Source of the DNA: Firmicutes bacterium CAG:460
Lineage (GTDB): Bacteria; Bacillota_I; Bacilli_A; RF39; UBA660
DNA length: 64,000 nucleotides
Direction of reading: 5' to 3'
Assembly (NCBI GenBank): GCA_000437355.1
Contig: FR899764.1
Location: 42,008-106,007 of the forward strand
This document shows positions 16,614-22,963 of the stretch, piece by piece; positions within the stretch are counted from its first letter, which is position 1; every line of letters starts with the position of its first letter. The notes under the pieces are model-generated. The model searched no databases. It worked only from the letters and a program-made list of their open reading frames with translations, and was not told the DNA's origin. The position numbers were made by a program, and so were the translations under genes.

Positions 16614-16868
16614 CTAATTACTTTTACCCAAAATAATTTTTTTACCCTTTCTTACTAAATTTAAATTTGTTTTAGTATTTATACTTTTTATAGCACTATC
16701 AACTAAATCCATGTATTCTTGATCTGTAAAAATATTTACATCTTCTATTTTTATAATGTCCATAGTTTTATTATCTAATATTAAAAATTCATAAACCAAC
16801 TCTAGAGCAATCTTTTCTTGCATTTGTTTTTTTGCAAGTGTATGGCTTAAATCTAAGTATTCTTTCAT
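16614..16868 (-). CDS. Hypothetical protein (84 aa)
   Basis: A small charged protein, MKEYLDLSHTLAKKQMQEKI then ALELVYEFLILDN, with an IIKIEDVNIFTDQEYMDLVD stretch. Predicted helical, no membrane segment, family not recognised. It is divergent from the two-domain HTH gene, with which it shares an upstream region. Confidence 0.5.
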   Translation of the reverse strand: MKEYLDLSHTLAKKQMQEKIALELVYEFLILDNKTMDIIKIEDVNIFTDQEYMDLVDSAIKSINTKTNLNLVRKGKKIILGKSN

Positions 16869-16976
16869 CTAATCACACTCTTTCTATTTAAATTATACCA
16901 AATATTTTCGTATTTGTCTGTAAAAATATGCATATTTGTCTTTTTAATGGGAAAATTAAACTGGTGAGTGAAATTA

Positions 16977-17426
16977 ATGGAAAACGACAAATTATTTGAG
17001 TTAAGAGAATATAATAATCTAACTCAAAGGGATATCGGGGAAATTCTCGGTGTTCGTCAACAAACATATGCCGAATGGGAGAAAGGAAAAAAGATTATCC
17101 CTTTAAAACATTTAGTTACTTTAGCAAAGTACTATAATGTTAGTTTAGATTACTTAACTGGGCTATCCAAAAAGAAAGATATTTTTTATAAATTTGTTAC
17201 TCTAGATAAAAAGGAAATAGGAAAAAGAATTATTTATGTTAGGTCTTTATACAATATTAAACAAAAAGACTTAGCAAATATCCTTAATACTTCTCCATCC
17301 ACAATTTGTGCTTACGAAAAAGGTAATACTTTAATTCTTACAGCATTTTTGTATCAAATTGCTAAAGAGTATAAAATATCTATTGATTGGTTAGTCGGAG
17401 CTAGTCCTGTTGTAAAAAGGCACTAG
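16977..17426 (+). CDS. Tandem XRE-type helix-turn-helix regulator
   Basis: A 149-residue protein made of two Cro/CI-type HTH domains in tandem. The first (about 1-60) has LTQRDIGEILGVRQQTYAEW and EKGKKIIPLKHLV; the second (about 78-140) has IKQKDLANILNTSPSTICAY and EKGNTLILTAFL. Each ends with a YxVSLDYLTG- or YKISIDWLVG-type helix. Such twin-HTH proteins may bind DNA as monomers across a pseudo-repeat. The target is unknown; the divergent 84-residue gene is a candidate. The ATG at 16977 is chosen over GTG at 16968. Confidence 0.82.
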   Translation: MENDKLFELREYNNLTQRDIGEILGVRQQTYAEWEKGKKIIPLKHLVTLAKYYNVSLDYLTGLSKKKDIFYKFVTLDKKEIGKRIIYVRSLYNIKQKDLANILNTSPSTICAYEKGNTLILTAFLYQIAKEYKISIDWLVGASPVVKRH

Positions 17427-17435
17427 CTTTTTTCT
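17400..17435 (+). terminator. Terminator after the tandem HTH gene
   Basis: GCTAGT (17400-17405) pairs with ACTAGC (17422-17427) and is followed by six T. Confidence 0.7.
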
Positions 17436-17487
17436 TTCTATTTGTCTTATTCCTACCTTCCTTAAGTTAATTATAGCAAATTTTTTT

Positions 17488-17515
17488 AAAAAGAAAAAGA
17501 CTTATTACATAAGTC
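17488..17515 (-). terminator. Rho-independent terminator of tyrS
   Basis: GACTTAT and ATAAGTC (17499-17515) form a 7-bp stem with a 3-base loop, followed leftward by a T-rich run. The stop codon of tyrS lies inside the stem. Confidence 0.8.
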
Positions 17516-18746
17516 CCATAAAATAATTCTTTTTACCTTTTTTAATTAGTAAAACTTTGCCTTCAATAGCATCTTTTGTTGTAACAACTTTTTCTAAATC
17601 AGTTGATTTCTGATTATTGATACTTATTGCTCCAGTTGTAATCATTTCTCTGGCTTCTCTTTTACTTGAAACAATTTTGTTATCCACTAATAAGTCTATT
17701 AGTAAAGTGTTATCTTTAACATCAAATCTAGGTACATCTTTGATACTTTCAATTATTTCATCTGCTGTTAATTCCCAGATTTTATCAGAGAATAATGATT
17801 CAGAAATGTGTAAAGCTTTTTTGTATTCTTCTTCTCCATGTAAGAATGTAATTATTTCTTTTGCTAATGCTTTTTGAGCTTTTCTTTCTTCTGGATGTTC
17901 ATTTAAGCTTTTTTCTAGTTCTTCTATTTCTTCTTTAGTTAAGAATGTTAATTTTTTTAAGTATTCAATAACTTTATCATCTTCTGCATTAATGAAGTAT
18001 TGGTATAACTCATATGAACTAGTTTTGTTAATATCTAACCATAATGCTTCACCAGATTCACTTTTACCAAATTTAGAACCATCACTTCTAGTTACTAGAG
18101 GTACTGTAAATCCATAACATTTTACATCTGCACCATGAACTTTCCTTATAAGTTCTAGTCCTGATGTGATATTTCCCCATTGGTCTTGTCCTCCAACTTG
18201 CATTGTTACTCCGTGTTCTTCATATAACTTTAAGAAGTCAATTGATTGAAGTAACATGTATGAAAATTCAGTATACGTAATACCAATATCTAATCTCCTT
18301 TTTACTGTGTCTTTGGCAAGCATGTAATTAATATTAAAGAATTTACCATAATCTCTAAGATAATCGATTGCTTTCATTTCACATAGCCAATCTGCATTAT
18401 TAACAATTTCAATTTTTCCCCCAAGGATAGTACTAATTTGATTTTGAATGCATTTTATATTGTGAGCAACAGCTTCTTTACTAATCATTGGTCTTTCAAC
18501 ATTTGGTTTAGGGTCTCCGATTAGTCCTGTCCCTCCTCCCGCAATGATTATTGGGGTATGTCCACCTTCCATTAATCTTTTTGATGTAGCAATTACAGTA
18601 CAGTAATGCCCAATATGTAGTGAATCTCCAGTTGGGTCAACACCTATATAAAACTTTAAGCCTCCTTTGTTAATGGCTTCTTCAACATCTGGACTAGTTA
18701 TATCATTTACTAATCCTCTCCATTTTAGTTCTTCAAATAATGTCAT
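17505..18746 (-). CDS. tyrS: Tyrosyl-tRNA synthetase
   Basis: Class I synthetase charging tRNA-Tyr. About 413 residues from the ATG at 18746, which follows GGAGGGAGA. Markers are IGVDPTGDSLHIGHYCTV with the HIGH motif, the Tyr-pocket segments NADWLCEM and MQVGGQDQWGNITSG, the KMSKS equivalent KFGKSESG, and a C-terminal S4 RNA-binding domain (SKREAREMITTGAISIN). The upstream leader contains a T-box, so the gene should be induced by uncharged tRNA-Tyr. Confidence 0.96.
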   Translation of the reverse strand: MTLFEELKWRGLVNDITSPDVEEAINKGGLKFYIGVDPTGDSLHIGHYCTVIATSKRLMEGGHTPIIIAGGGTGLIGDPKPNVERPMISKEAVAHNIKCIQNQISTILGGKIEIVNNADWLCEMKAIDYLRDYGKFFNINYMLAKDTVKRRLDIGITYTEFSYMLLQSIDFLKLYEEHGVTMQVGGQDQWGNITSGLELIRKVHGADVKCYGFTVPLVTRSDGSKFGKSESGEALWLDINKTSSYELYQYFINAEDDKVIEYLKKLTFLTKEEIEELEKSLNEHPEERKAQKALAKEIITFLHGEEEYKKALHISESLFSDKIWELTADEIIESIKDVPRFDVKDNTLLIDLLVDNKIVSSKREAREMITTGAISINNQKSTDLEKVVTTKDAIEGKVLLIKKGKKNYFMGLM

Positions 18747-18885
18747 AATATCTCCCTCCAAAAATAAAAAGAATGATACCCCAAGGAGTGCAATTTGCAC
18801 GGTACCATCCTTTATTTAACTTAATTTATCTTAACGCGATTTAACGGTTCAGCTCCAGAGTCGTAAATTCCTTCATCACTGATTG
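18747..18885 (-). promoter_or_regulatory. T-box leader of tyrS (compact)
   Basis: Leftward leader with the T-box sequence AAAGGATGGTACCGTG at about 18813-18798, then a terminator that pairs GGATGGTACC with GGGTATCATTC and ends in five T. A TAC (Tyr) codon lies at 18865-18863 in GAATTTACGACTC, the likely specifier, downstream of a GATGAAGGA element. The GGAGCTGAAC and CCGTTAAATCGCGTTAAG stretches fit T-box linker and stem III sequence. From the promoter only about 70-75 bases precede the T-box, so stem I is far shorter than usual. Confidence 0.8.
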
Positions 18886-18890
18886 GGTCA

Positions 18891-18919
18891 ATTATAGCAC
18901 TTTAAAAATTTTAATGCAA
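18891..18919 (-). promoter_or_regulatory. Promoter of the tyrS T-box transcript
   Basis: Leftward TTGCAT (18919-18914), 17-base spacer, TATAAT (18896-18891). Transcription would begin near 18884. It sits directly after the stop codon of the pseudouridine synthase gene. Confidence 0.8.
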
Positions 18920-18921
18920 CC

Positions 18922-19569
18922 CTATTTTATTAAATTTTCTAAATTTTTAGGTAATTTTATTTCAATTTCTATGTTTTTATTAGTAATTGGATGTAAAAAC
19001 TCTAATCTATAAGCTTGCAAACATAAAGGCATTCTTTCTTTATTACCATACTTTTTATCTCCCACTATTGGATGCTTAATATTTGCAAGTTGAACTCTAA
19101 TTTGATTTTTTCTACCTGTTTTAATTTCAATATTTAATAAAGTGTATTTTTTATTATATTCCATGACTTCAAAATTTGTTATTGCTAATATTCCTTTTTT
19201 CTTATCTTTAGTTATTATAACATCATGAGTTTTTGTTTCTAACAAATAATTTTCTAAATGATTATTTTCTTTAACTATTCCATTTACTACTGCATAGTAA
19301 TATCTTTTAACTTTTGTCCAATTTGTTTGCAAAATGCTTTTTACTTTTTCATTTTTAGCAAAGATTATTAAACCAGATGTGTCTTTATCTAATCTATGAA
19401 CTATAAATATTTTGTTTTTAGGATTTTGTTTTTTTACATATTCTTTAACTTCATCATATAAATTTTTATCATTTCTATTATCTCTAGATATTGTTAAAAT
19501 ACCACTGGGTTTGTTAATAATAATTAAATATTTGTCTTCATATATTATATCTAGTTTCTTTTTTTGCAT
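18922..19569 (-). CDS. RluA-family pseudouridine synthase
   Basis: A 215-residue enzyme that isomerises uridine in rRNA or tRNA. The catalytic motif HRLDKDTSG lies at about 58-66 with Asp61. YEDKYLIIINKPSGIL (10-25), KTGRKNQIRVQLA and HPIVGDKKYG complete the family pattern. There is no N-terminal S4 domain, so it resembles the shorter RluA/TruC-like members. Single gene, start chosen by CAGGTGAT 7 bases upstream. The tyrS promoter begins a few bases after its stop. Confidence 0.88.
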   Translation of the reverse strand: MQKKKLDIIYEDKYLIIINKPSGILTISRDNRNDKNLYDEVKEYVKKQNPKNKIFIVHRLDKDTSGLIIFAKNEKVKSILQTNWTKVKRYYYAVVNGIVKENNHLENYLLETKTHDVIITKDKKKGILAITNFEVMEYNKKYTLLNIEIKTGRKNQIRVQLANIKHPIVGDKKYGNKERMPLCLQAYRLEFLHPITNKNIEIEIKLPKNLENLIK

Positions 19570-19660
19570 ATAAAATCACCTGCAAAAACATTATATCAAA
19601 TTTATTATGAATATCAAAATAGTTTTAAAAAAGTGTGTTTCAAAGAGTGTTTGACAAAAT

Positions 19661-19682
19661 AAAAAAGCCTGTAAATACAGAC
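19661..19682 (-). terminator. Terminator, inferred original tRNA-Ala terminator now cut off by the prophage
   Basis: Leftward GTCTGTA-TT-TACAGGC stem (19667-19682) followed by six T. Before integration this would have lain about 15 bases beyond the tRNA-Ala CCA end. It is now separated from the tRNA gene by the whole prophage. Confidence 0.7.
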
Positions 19683-19695
19683 TTTAAATTCCATT

Positions 19696-19709
19696 TGGTG
19701 GAGAATGTG
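19696..19709. repeat. attL: left attachment core of the prophage
   Basis: The 14-bp TGGTGGAGAATGTG here is identical and in the same orientation to 46426-46439 in the 3' end of tRNA-Ala. Together they bracket all phage genes, so this is the left integration scar. Confidence 0.85.
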
Positions 19710-19753
19710 TCCACCAAATAAGCCCTTTATTTCCTTATTATAAGGCTTTTTTA

Positions 19754-19783
19754 TTTTTTTACCGCCATTTTTTACCGCCATTT
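19754..19783 (+). repeat. Left candidate integrase arm-type sites
   Basis: Two direct copies of TTTTTACCGCCATT about 13 bases apart, 45-75 bases inside attL. The same TTTTTTTACCGCC element occurs near the other end at 46313-46335. Confidence 0.5.
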
Positions 19784-19850
19784 CATTTATTGAAGGAAAA
19801 TATAAAAAAAATGAATGCTTTTAACATATTTTTTTCAAAGAATTAAAACA

Positions 19851-19883
19851 CAAAAAAAGACTCAGCCAATTTTGACTGAGTCT
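19851..19883 (-). terminator. Terminator at the end of the phage late operon
   Basis: GACTCAG (19859-19865) pairs with CTGAGTC (19876-19882), followed leftward by seven T, directly after the endolysin stop. Confidence 0.9.
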
Positions 19884-19886
19884 TAA

Positions 19887-20735
19887 TTAATATTTAAATC
19901 CATACTTAACTAGCATTTTTAATGTGATAGGTCCTACACAACCGTCTTGTTCAAGTCCTGTTCTTTTTTGAAATTCTTTTATAGATTTTTGAATATTAGG
20001 TCCATAATAATTTCCTAAAGCTGCTTTTGATGTATAAGCTGGGAATGTTTTATACATGAAGTTAGCTATTTTTTCAACATTACTACCCCTATCTCCCAAT
20101 TTGATATATCCTCTAGCTCCTAGGAAGTTATCTGACGCATTAGGTTTTGTTGGTTCTGGTTTAACATCTTTTTTTTCTAATTTTGCTTTTACTTCATTTC
20201 TAAACCAATCCATATTTTTGTTGAATTTCTTTAACCAGTGATCGCAGTCTGCGTGGTTTGAACCATAGCCTTTAAGATAAGATTCATGATGACTAACAAT
20301 ATTATCTACAGATATGTTATATTCCTTGCACAAATAAGCACAAAAATCTATAGCAACTCCAAAAGCATCATTGAAATACTTTTCATCTTTCAATGCATCC
20401 TCACATATTTCAAATTGTATATGTGTGTAGTTGTAACTTCCTTTTTTACCACTTGCACACCCCCACGGCATATAATCGAATGGTAGTGTTTGATAACATC
20501 TAACTATTCCATTTTTGTCTTTACCAATGAAAGCATTAACACAAGCGTTAACACCGCTTCTATTCCAATCATTGTTATATTGATTTTTTCCTAAAATACC
20601 ATCATCAGGTTGAACATATCTTTTTAGATATGGATTGTTAGCACCAGTTGAATGTACCACAATTCCTTTGGGCACCATTTTTGATGCTTTCTTATAACAT
20701 GAATTATTAACTAATATACATTTTTTTATTTCCAT
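19887..20735 (-). CDS. Phage endolysin: N-acetylmuramoyl-L-alanine amidase with peptidoglycan-binding domain
   Basis: Cuts the amide bond between muramic acid and the stem peptide to release phage. The N-terminal Amidase_2 domain (about 20-165) shows PKGIVVHSTGANN with the first zinc His, THIQFEICED, and the HADCDHW segment with the second His and Cys. A Lys/Pro linker (about 182-200) joins a C-terminal PG_binding_1-like domain (about 205-280: IKLGDRGSNVEKIANF, IQKSIKEFQKRTGL, DGCVGPITLKMLVKYG). Last gene of the late operon. No signal peptide, so holin is needed. Confidence 0.92.
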   Translation of the reverse strand: MEIKKCILVNNSCYKKASKMVPKGIVVHSTGANNPYLKRYVQPDDGILGKNQYNNDWNRSGVNACVNAFIGKDKNGIVRCYQTLPFDYMPWGCASGKKGSYNYTHIQFEICEDALKDEKYFNDAFGVAIDFCAYLCKEYNISVDNIVSHHESYLKGYGSNHADCDHWLKKFNKNMDWFRNEVKAKLEKKDVKPEPTKPNASDNFLGARGYIKLGDRGSNVEKIANFMYKTFPAYTSKAALGNYYGPNIQKSIKEFQKRTGLEQDGCVGPITLKMLVKYGFKY

Positions 20736-20740
20736 GTTTC

Positions 20741-20992
20741 CTATTCTCCTTTCAATAAGTCATTTAAATTTTTTCCTAGGTCATATGCACCGCCAGTAAG
20801 TAAACCAGCTACTACAATAGAACCATTAAAGTCTTTAGTCATAATAAAGTTAATTACTGCTACAATAATTCCAATTAATAAATTTTGTACTGGAATTAAT
20901 TTATTATTGAACTTTGGATGTTTTTTAGCAATAACACCACAAATGTAAGTAACTAATATTGTAACTAAAGTCATAATTGTTTGAATATCCAT
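20741..20992 (-). CDS. Putative phage holin
   Basis: An 83-residue protein with two or three membrane helices (about 5-20, 35-52 and 59-72) and a charged end (LGKNLNDLLKGE). It lies 5 bases upstream of the endolysin, the usual holin place. The sequence IMTLVTILVTYICGVIAKKH and the Gly-rich second half fit small phage holins in layout. AGGAGGAG ribosome-binding site. Assignment rests on topology and position. Confidence 0.75.
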   Translation of the reverse strand: MDIQTIMTLVTILVTYICGVIAKKHPKFNNKLIPVQNLLIGIIVAVINFIMTKDFNGSIVVAGLLTGGAYDLGKNLNDLLKGE

Positions 20993-21007
20993 TTCTTCTC
21001 CTCCTTC

Positions 21008-21331
21008 CTATATTTTTTCTTTTTTCAGCAATTGTTCCCAATGCTCATGAATATAAGAATTGCCACCCAATATAGTGTATTTATCATATAATTCATGTGC
21101 GTTAAGTCTTTGAATTTGACTTTTTGGAACATTGTGCTCTACGTCTGAGATAAAATTTGTCAAATCCGTTTTAATTGATTGTAGTTCCAAATCATCAATT
21201 CTTTTTACTAACGGATTTAATGTTTTATCTATTTGTTTGCTAAACATACTAAAAATATATTTAATTGAACTTATAAAACCAACTAAAAAAGCAAGTGCAG
21301 TTGCTACTTGCCCTAACGTTATATTTTCCAT
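21008..21331 (-). CDS. Phage membrane protein of the lysis cassette
   Basis: A 107-residue protein with one N-terminal membrane helix (about 9-28) followed by a coiled-coil-like segment (IDKTLNPLVKRIDDLELQSI) and a soluble end. Proteins of this form often lie beside holins in Bacillota phages and may be a second holin or a lysis regulator. No catalytic motif. Confidence 0.6.
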   Translation of the reverse strand: MENITLGQVATALAFLVGFISSIKYIFSMFSKQIDKTLNPLVKRIDDLELQSIKTDLTNFISDVEHNVPKSQIQRLNAHELYDKYTILGGNSYIHEHWEQLLKKEKI

Positions 21332-21344
21332 TTCTATCCTTTCT

Positions 21345-21785
21345 TTAATTTTTTGTATAATTCAAAATTACATAAAACCACCAATCGGCTCCCCAACCAC
21401 CATTCGAATACATTTTTATTACACCTTCGCTCTTTTCTAACCAAATATCGCATTTATCAGTCAAACTTCCATCATAGCCAACCATAGGCATAGTAACTAC
21501 TCTCCCAGCCTCGGAAATGACAAAAGCATTTTCAATCCATATTTGATCTACTGAATCAATTCCGTAATTCGTAGATTGAACTGTATTAACTGACAAGCCC
21601 ACTATTACTACAACTTTTCTATATAAATCTTTGTTCATCCATTTGCCAATTTTTGTTTCAGTAGTAGAATAATTAGTTATATTATTAAATTCGTTTTCTA
21701 CATTAGTTTGCATTAAATTTAAGTTATCTGCATTAATAGGAATTGCTCCCGTTTCTCCTTTGTTTTTAAAATTAAGTTTTTCCAT
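21345..21785 (-). CDS. Short tail-fibre-type protein 3 of a paralogous set
   Basis: A 146-residue protein beginning FKNKGETGAIPINADNLN, an N-terminal motif shared with the two upstream genes, then a linker and a distinct beta-rich C-terminus (GKWMNKDLYRKVVVIVGLSV ... WWFYVILNYTKN). The shared start probably docks to the tail tip and the variable end may contact the host surface. No Shine-Dalgarno is seen; the ATG sits in the palindrome CCATTTTAAATGG. Confidence 0.7.
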   Translation of the reverse strand: MEKLNFKNKGETGAIPINADNLNLMQTNVENEFNNITNYSTTETKIGKWMNKDLYRKVVVIVGLSVNTVQSTNYGIDSVDQIWIENAFVISEAGRVVTMPMVGYDGSLTDKCDIWLEKSEGVIKMYSNGGWGADWWFYVILNYTKN

Positions 21786-21806
21786 TTAAAATGGTTATTT
21801 AGTTTT

Positions 21807-22274
21807 TTATGCTATTCTTTTCCAAATTGCAAAAACTTGATATGGTTGTAAGGTATTATGTGCTTGACCAGTAGCACTAATATTCATATTTGTTTGACCA
21901 TCTTTGACACCACCTGTTCCAACAACAGATGAGGAAATAACAACATCAGTTCCACCTGAAATATTACCATAATTTACAGGGATTTTTTTCGGTAATTCAT
22001 AAACTGTTAACGTATGTGCTTTTTCTCCACCCGTTTTGCCAATTGTCTTAAAATCATTATCAGAACTATCAATACCAACAATTGCCTTACCAATACCAGT
22101 TCTTTCCCAAGTAAAGCCCAAATAATTACTATGGTCGTCATTATCATAGAAGATTTCGACTTTTCCGACAGGACACATCAAATTTAAAACTTCTTGAAAA
22201 TTATAATTTAAGTTTTCGGCACTTAGTGGAATAGCCCCACTTTCACCTTTATTTTTAAATATTCTTAAAGCCAT
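21807..22274 (-). CDS. Short tail-fibre-type protein 2 of a paralogous set
   Basis: A 155-residue protein with the common start FKNKGESGAIPLSAENLNYN, then a C-terminal part like baseplate Gp10/tail-collar proteins: LMCPVGKVEIFYDN, FTWERTGIGKAIVGID, GKTGGEKAHTLTVYELPKK and the end TLQPYQVFAIWKRIA. Those features are typical of phage receptor-binding or collar domains. No Shine-Dalgarno; the ATG lies in an AAAGCC/GGCTTT hairpin. Confidence 0.75.
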   Translation of the reverse strand: MALRIFKNKGESGAIPLSAENLNYNFQEVLNLMCPVGKVEIFYDNDDHSNYLGFTWERTGIGKAIVGIDSSDNDFKTIGKTGGEKAHTLTVYELPKKIPVNYGNISGGTDVVISSSVVGTGGVKDGQTNMNISATGQAHNTLQPYQVFAIWKRIA

Positions 22275-22295
22275 ATAATCGGCTTTTCATTACTC

Positions 22296-22739
22296 TTATT
22301 TCCACTTACCTATTGCAAATATTGAAACTACGAATTTGGCTGAATCATGTCTGCCTATTCTACCCATTCCGATATTCTGAATACTGGAAGTGGTTATGAC
22401 AGGAAAATCCCAGTCGACTCGCCAACCAGCACCTTGTTTAAACTTTAAATCAATTAGTACTTCTGGTGGCTCTTGAAAAACTTGAGGAAAACTAATCGGG
22501 GTTGCATAATTTCCAACATATACTCCACTATTGCCCCAGTTTTCTGTAACAGCTAAAGTAATAGTTACATTTTGATATGTAATCATAGTGCCATCGTTGA
22601 ATTTAATCCATCTTCCTGTTTCATTACTGCCACTCTCACTTATGTTTCTATTGTCTAAATCGGTAAAGTTGAAATTTATATTTTCTGCAGTCAAAGGTAT
22701 TGCACCAGCTTCGCCTTTATTTGAAAAAGTTTTTAGCAT
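22296..22739 (-). CDS. Short tail-fibre-type protein 1 of a paralogous set
   Basis: A 147-residue protein starting MLKTFSNKGEAGAIPLTAEN, the shared N-terminal motif, followed by GRWIKFNDGTMITYQNVTIT and a beta-rich end (FPVITTSSIQNIGMGRIGRH ... VVSIFAIGKWK). The middle GRWIKFNDGTMITYQ segment resembles phage fibre heads and H-type lectin-like domains. ATG at 22739 follows GAGGTG. It is the first of three fibre genes. Confidence 0.72.
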   Translation of the reverse strand: MLKTFSNKGEAGAIPLTAENINFNFTDLDNRNISESGSNETGRWIKFNDGTMITYQNVTITLAVTENWGNSGVYVGNYATPISFPQVFQEPPEVLIDLKFKQGAGWRVDWDFPVITTSSIQNIGMGRIGRHDSAKFVVSIFAIGKWK

Positions 22740-22770
22740 AATGCACCTCGAACAGAAAAAGAGCAATGAA

Positions 22771-22947
22771 TTAAGCCATTGCCCCCTTTCTTCTTAGAGA
22801 TGCGATTAAAACTAAATAACCGCACCTCCCTTCGCAAGGTATAAAGTACCTTTGTTTGTTTGTTTGTTTGTTTGTTTGTAAGATTATCGCATTCTTACGT
22901 ATACTTGTCAATACTTTTGAACAAACATTTTTTAGTTTTTTTCTCAT
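22771..22947 (-). CDS. Small basic ORF carrying a tetranucleotide repeat
   Basis: A possible 58-residue protein starting MRKKLKNVCSKVLTSIRKNA behind AAGGAGG. Its TNKQTNKQ segment is coded by seven CAAA units, and it ends LIASLRRKGAMA in a terminator-like hairpin (GCAATG...CATTGC then TCTTTTT). It lies between the tail-tip gene and the fibre genes. Family not recognised; it may be a small protein or a structured transcript. Confidence 0.35.
   Translation of the reverse strand: MRKKLKNVCSKVLTSIRKNAIILQTNKQTNKQRYFIPCEGRCGYLVLIASLRRKGAMA
22851..22878. repeat. (TTTG)7 tetranucleotide tandem repeat
   Basis: Seven perfect copies of TTTG, reading CAAA in the direction of the phage operon. Because the unit is 4 bp, gain or loss of one copy shifts the frame of the surrounding small ORF. 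Confidence 0.95.
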
Positions 22948-22963
22948 ATTTTTTATCCTCCTT

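Noticed and set aside
22851..22878. TTTG repeat considered as part of a CRISPR array
   Set aside because: There are no spacers; it is a simple 4-bp tandem repeat.
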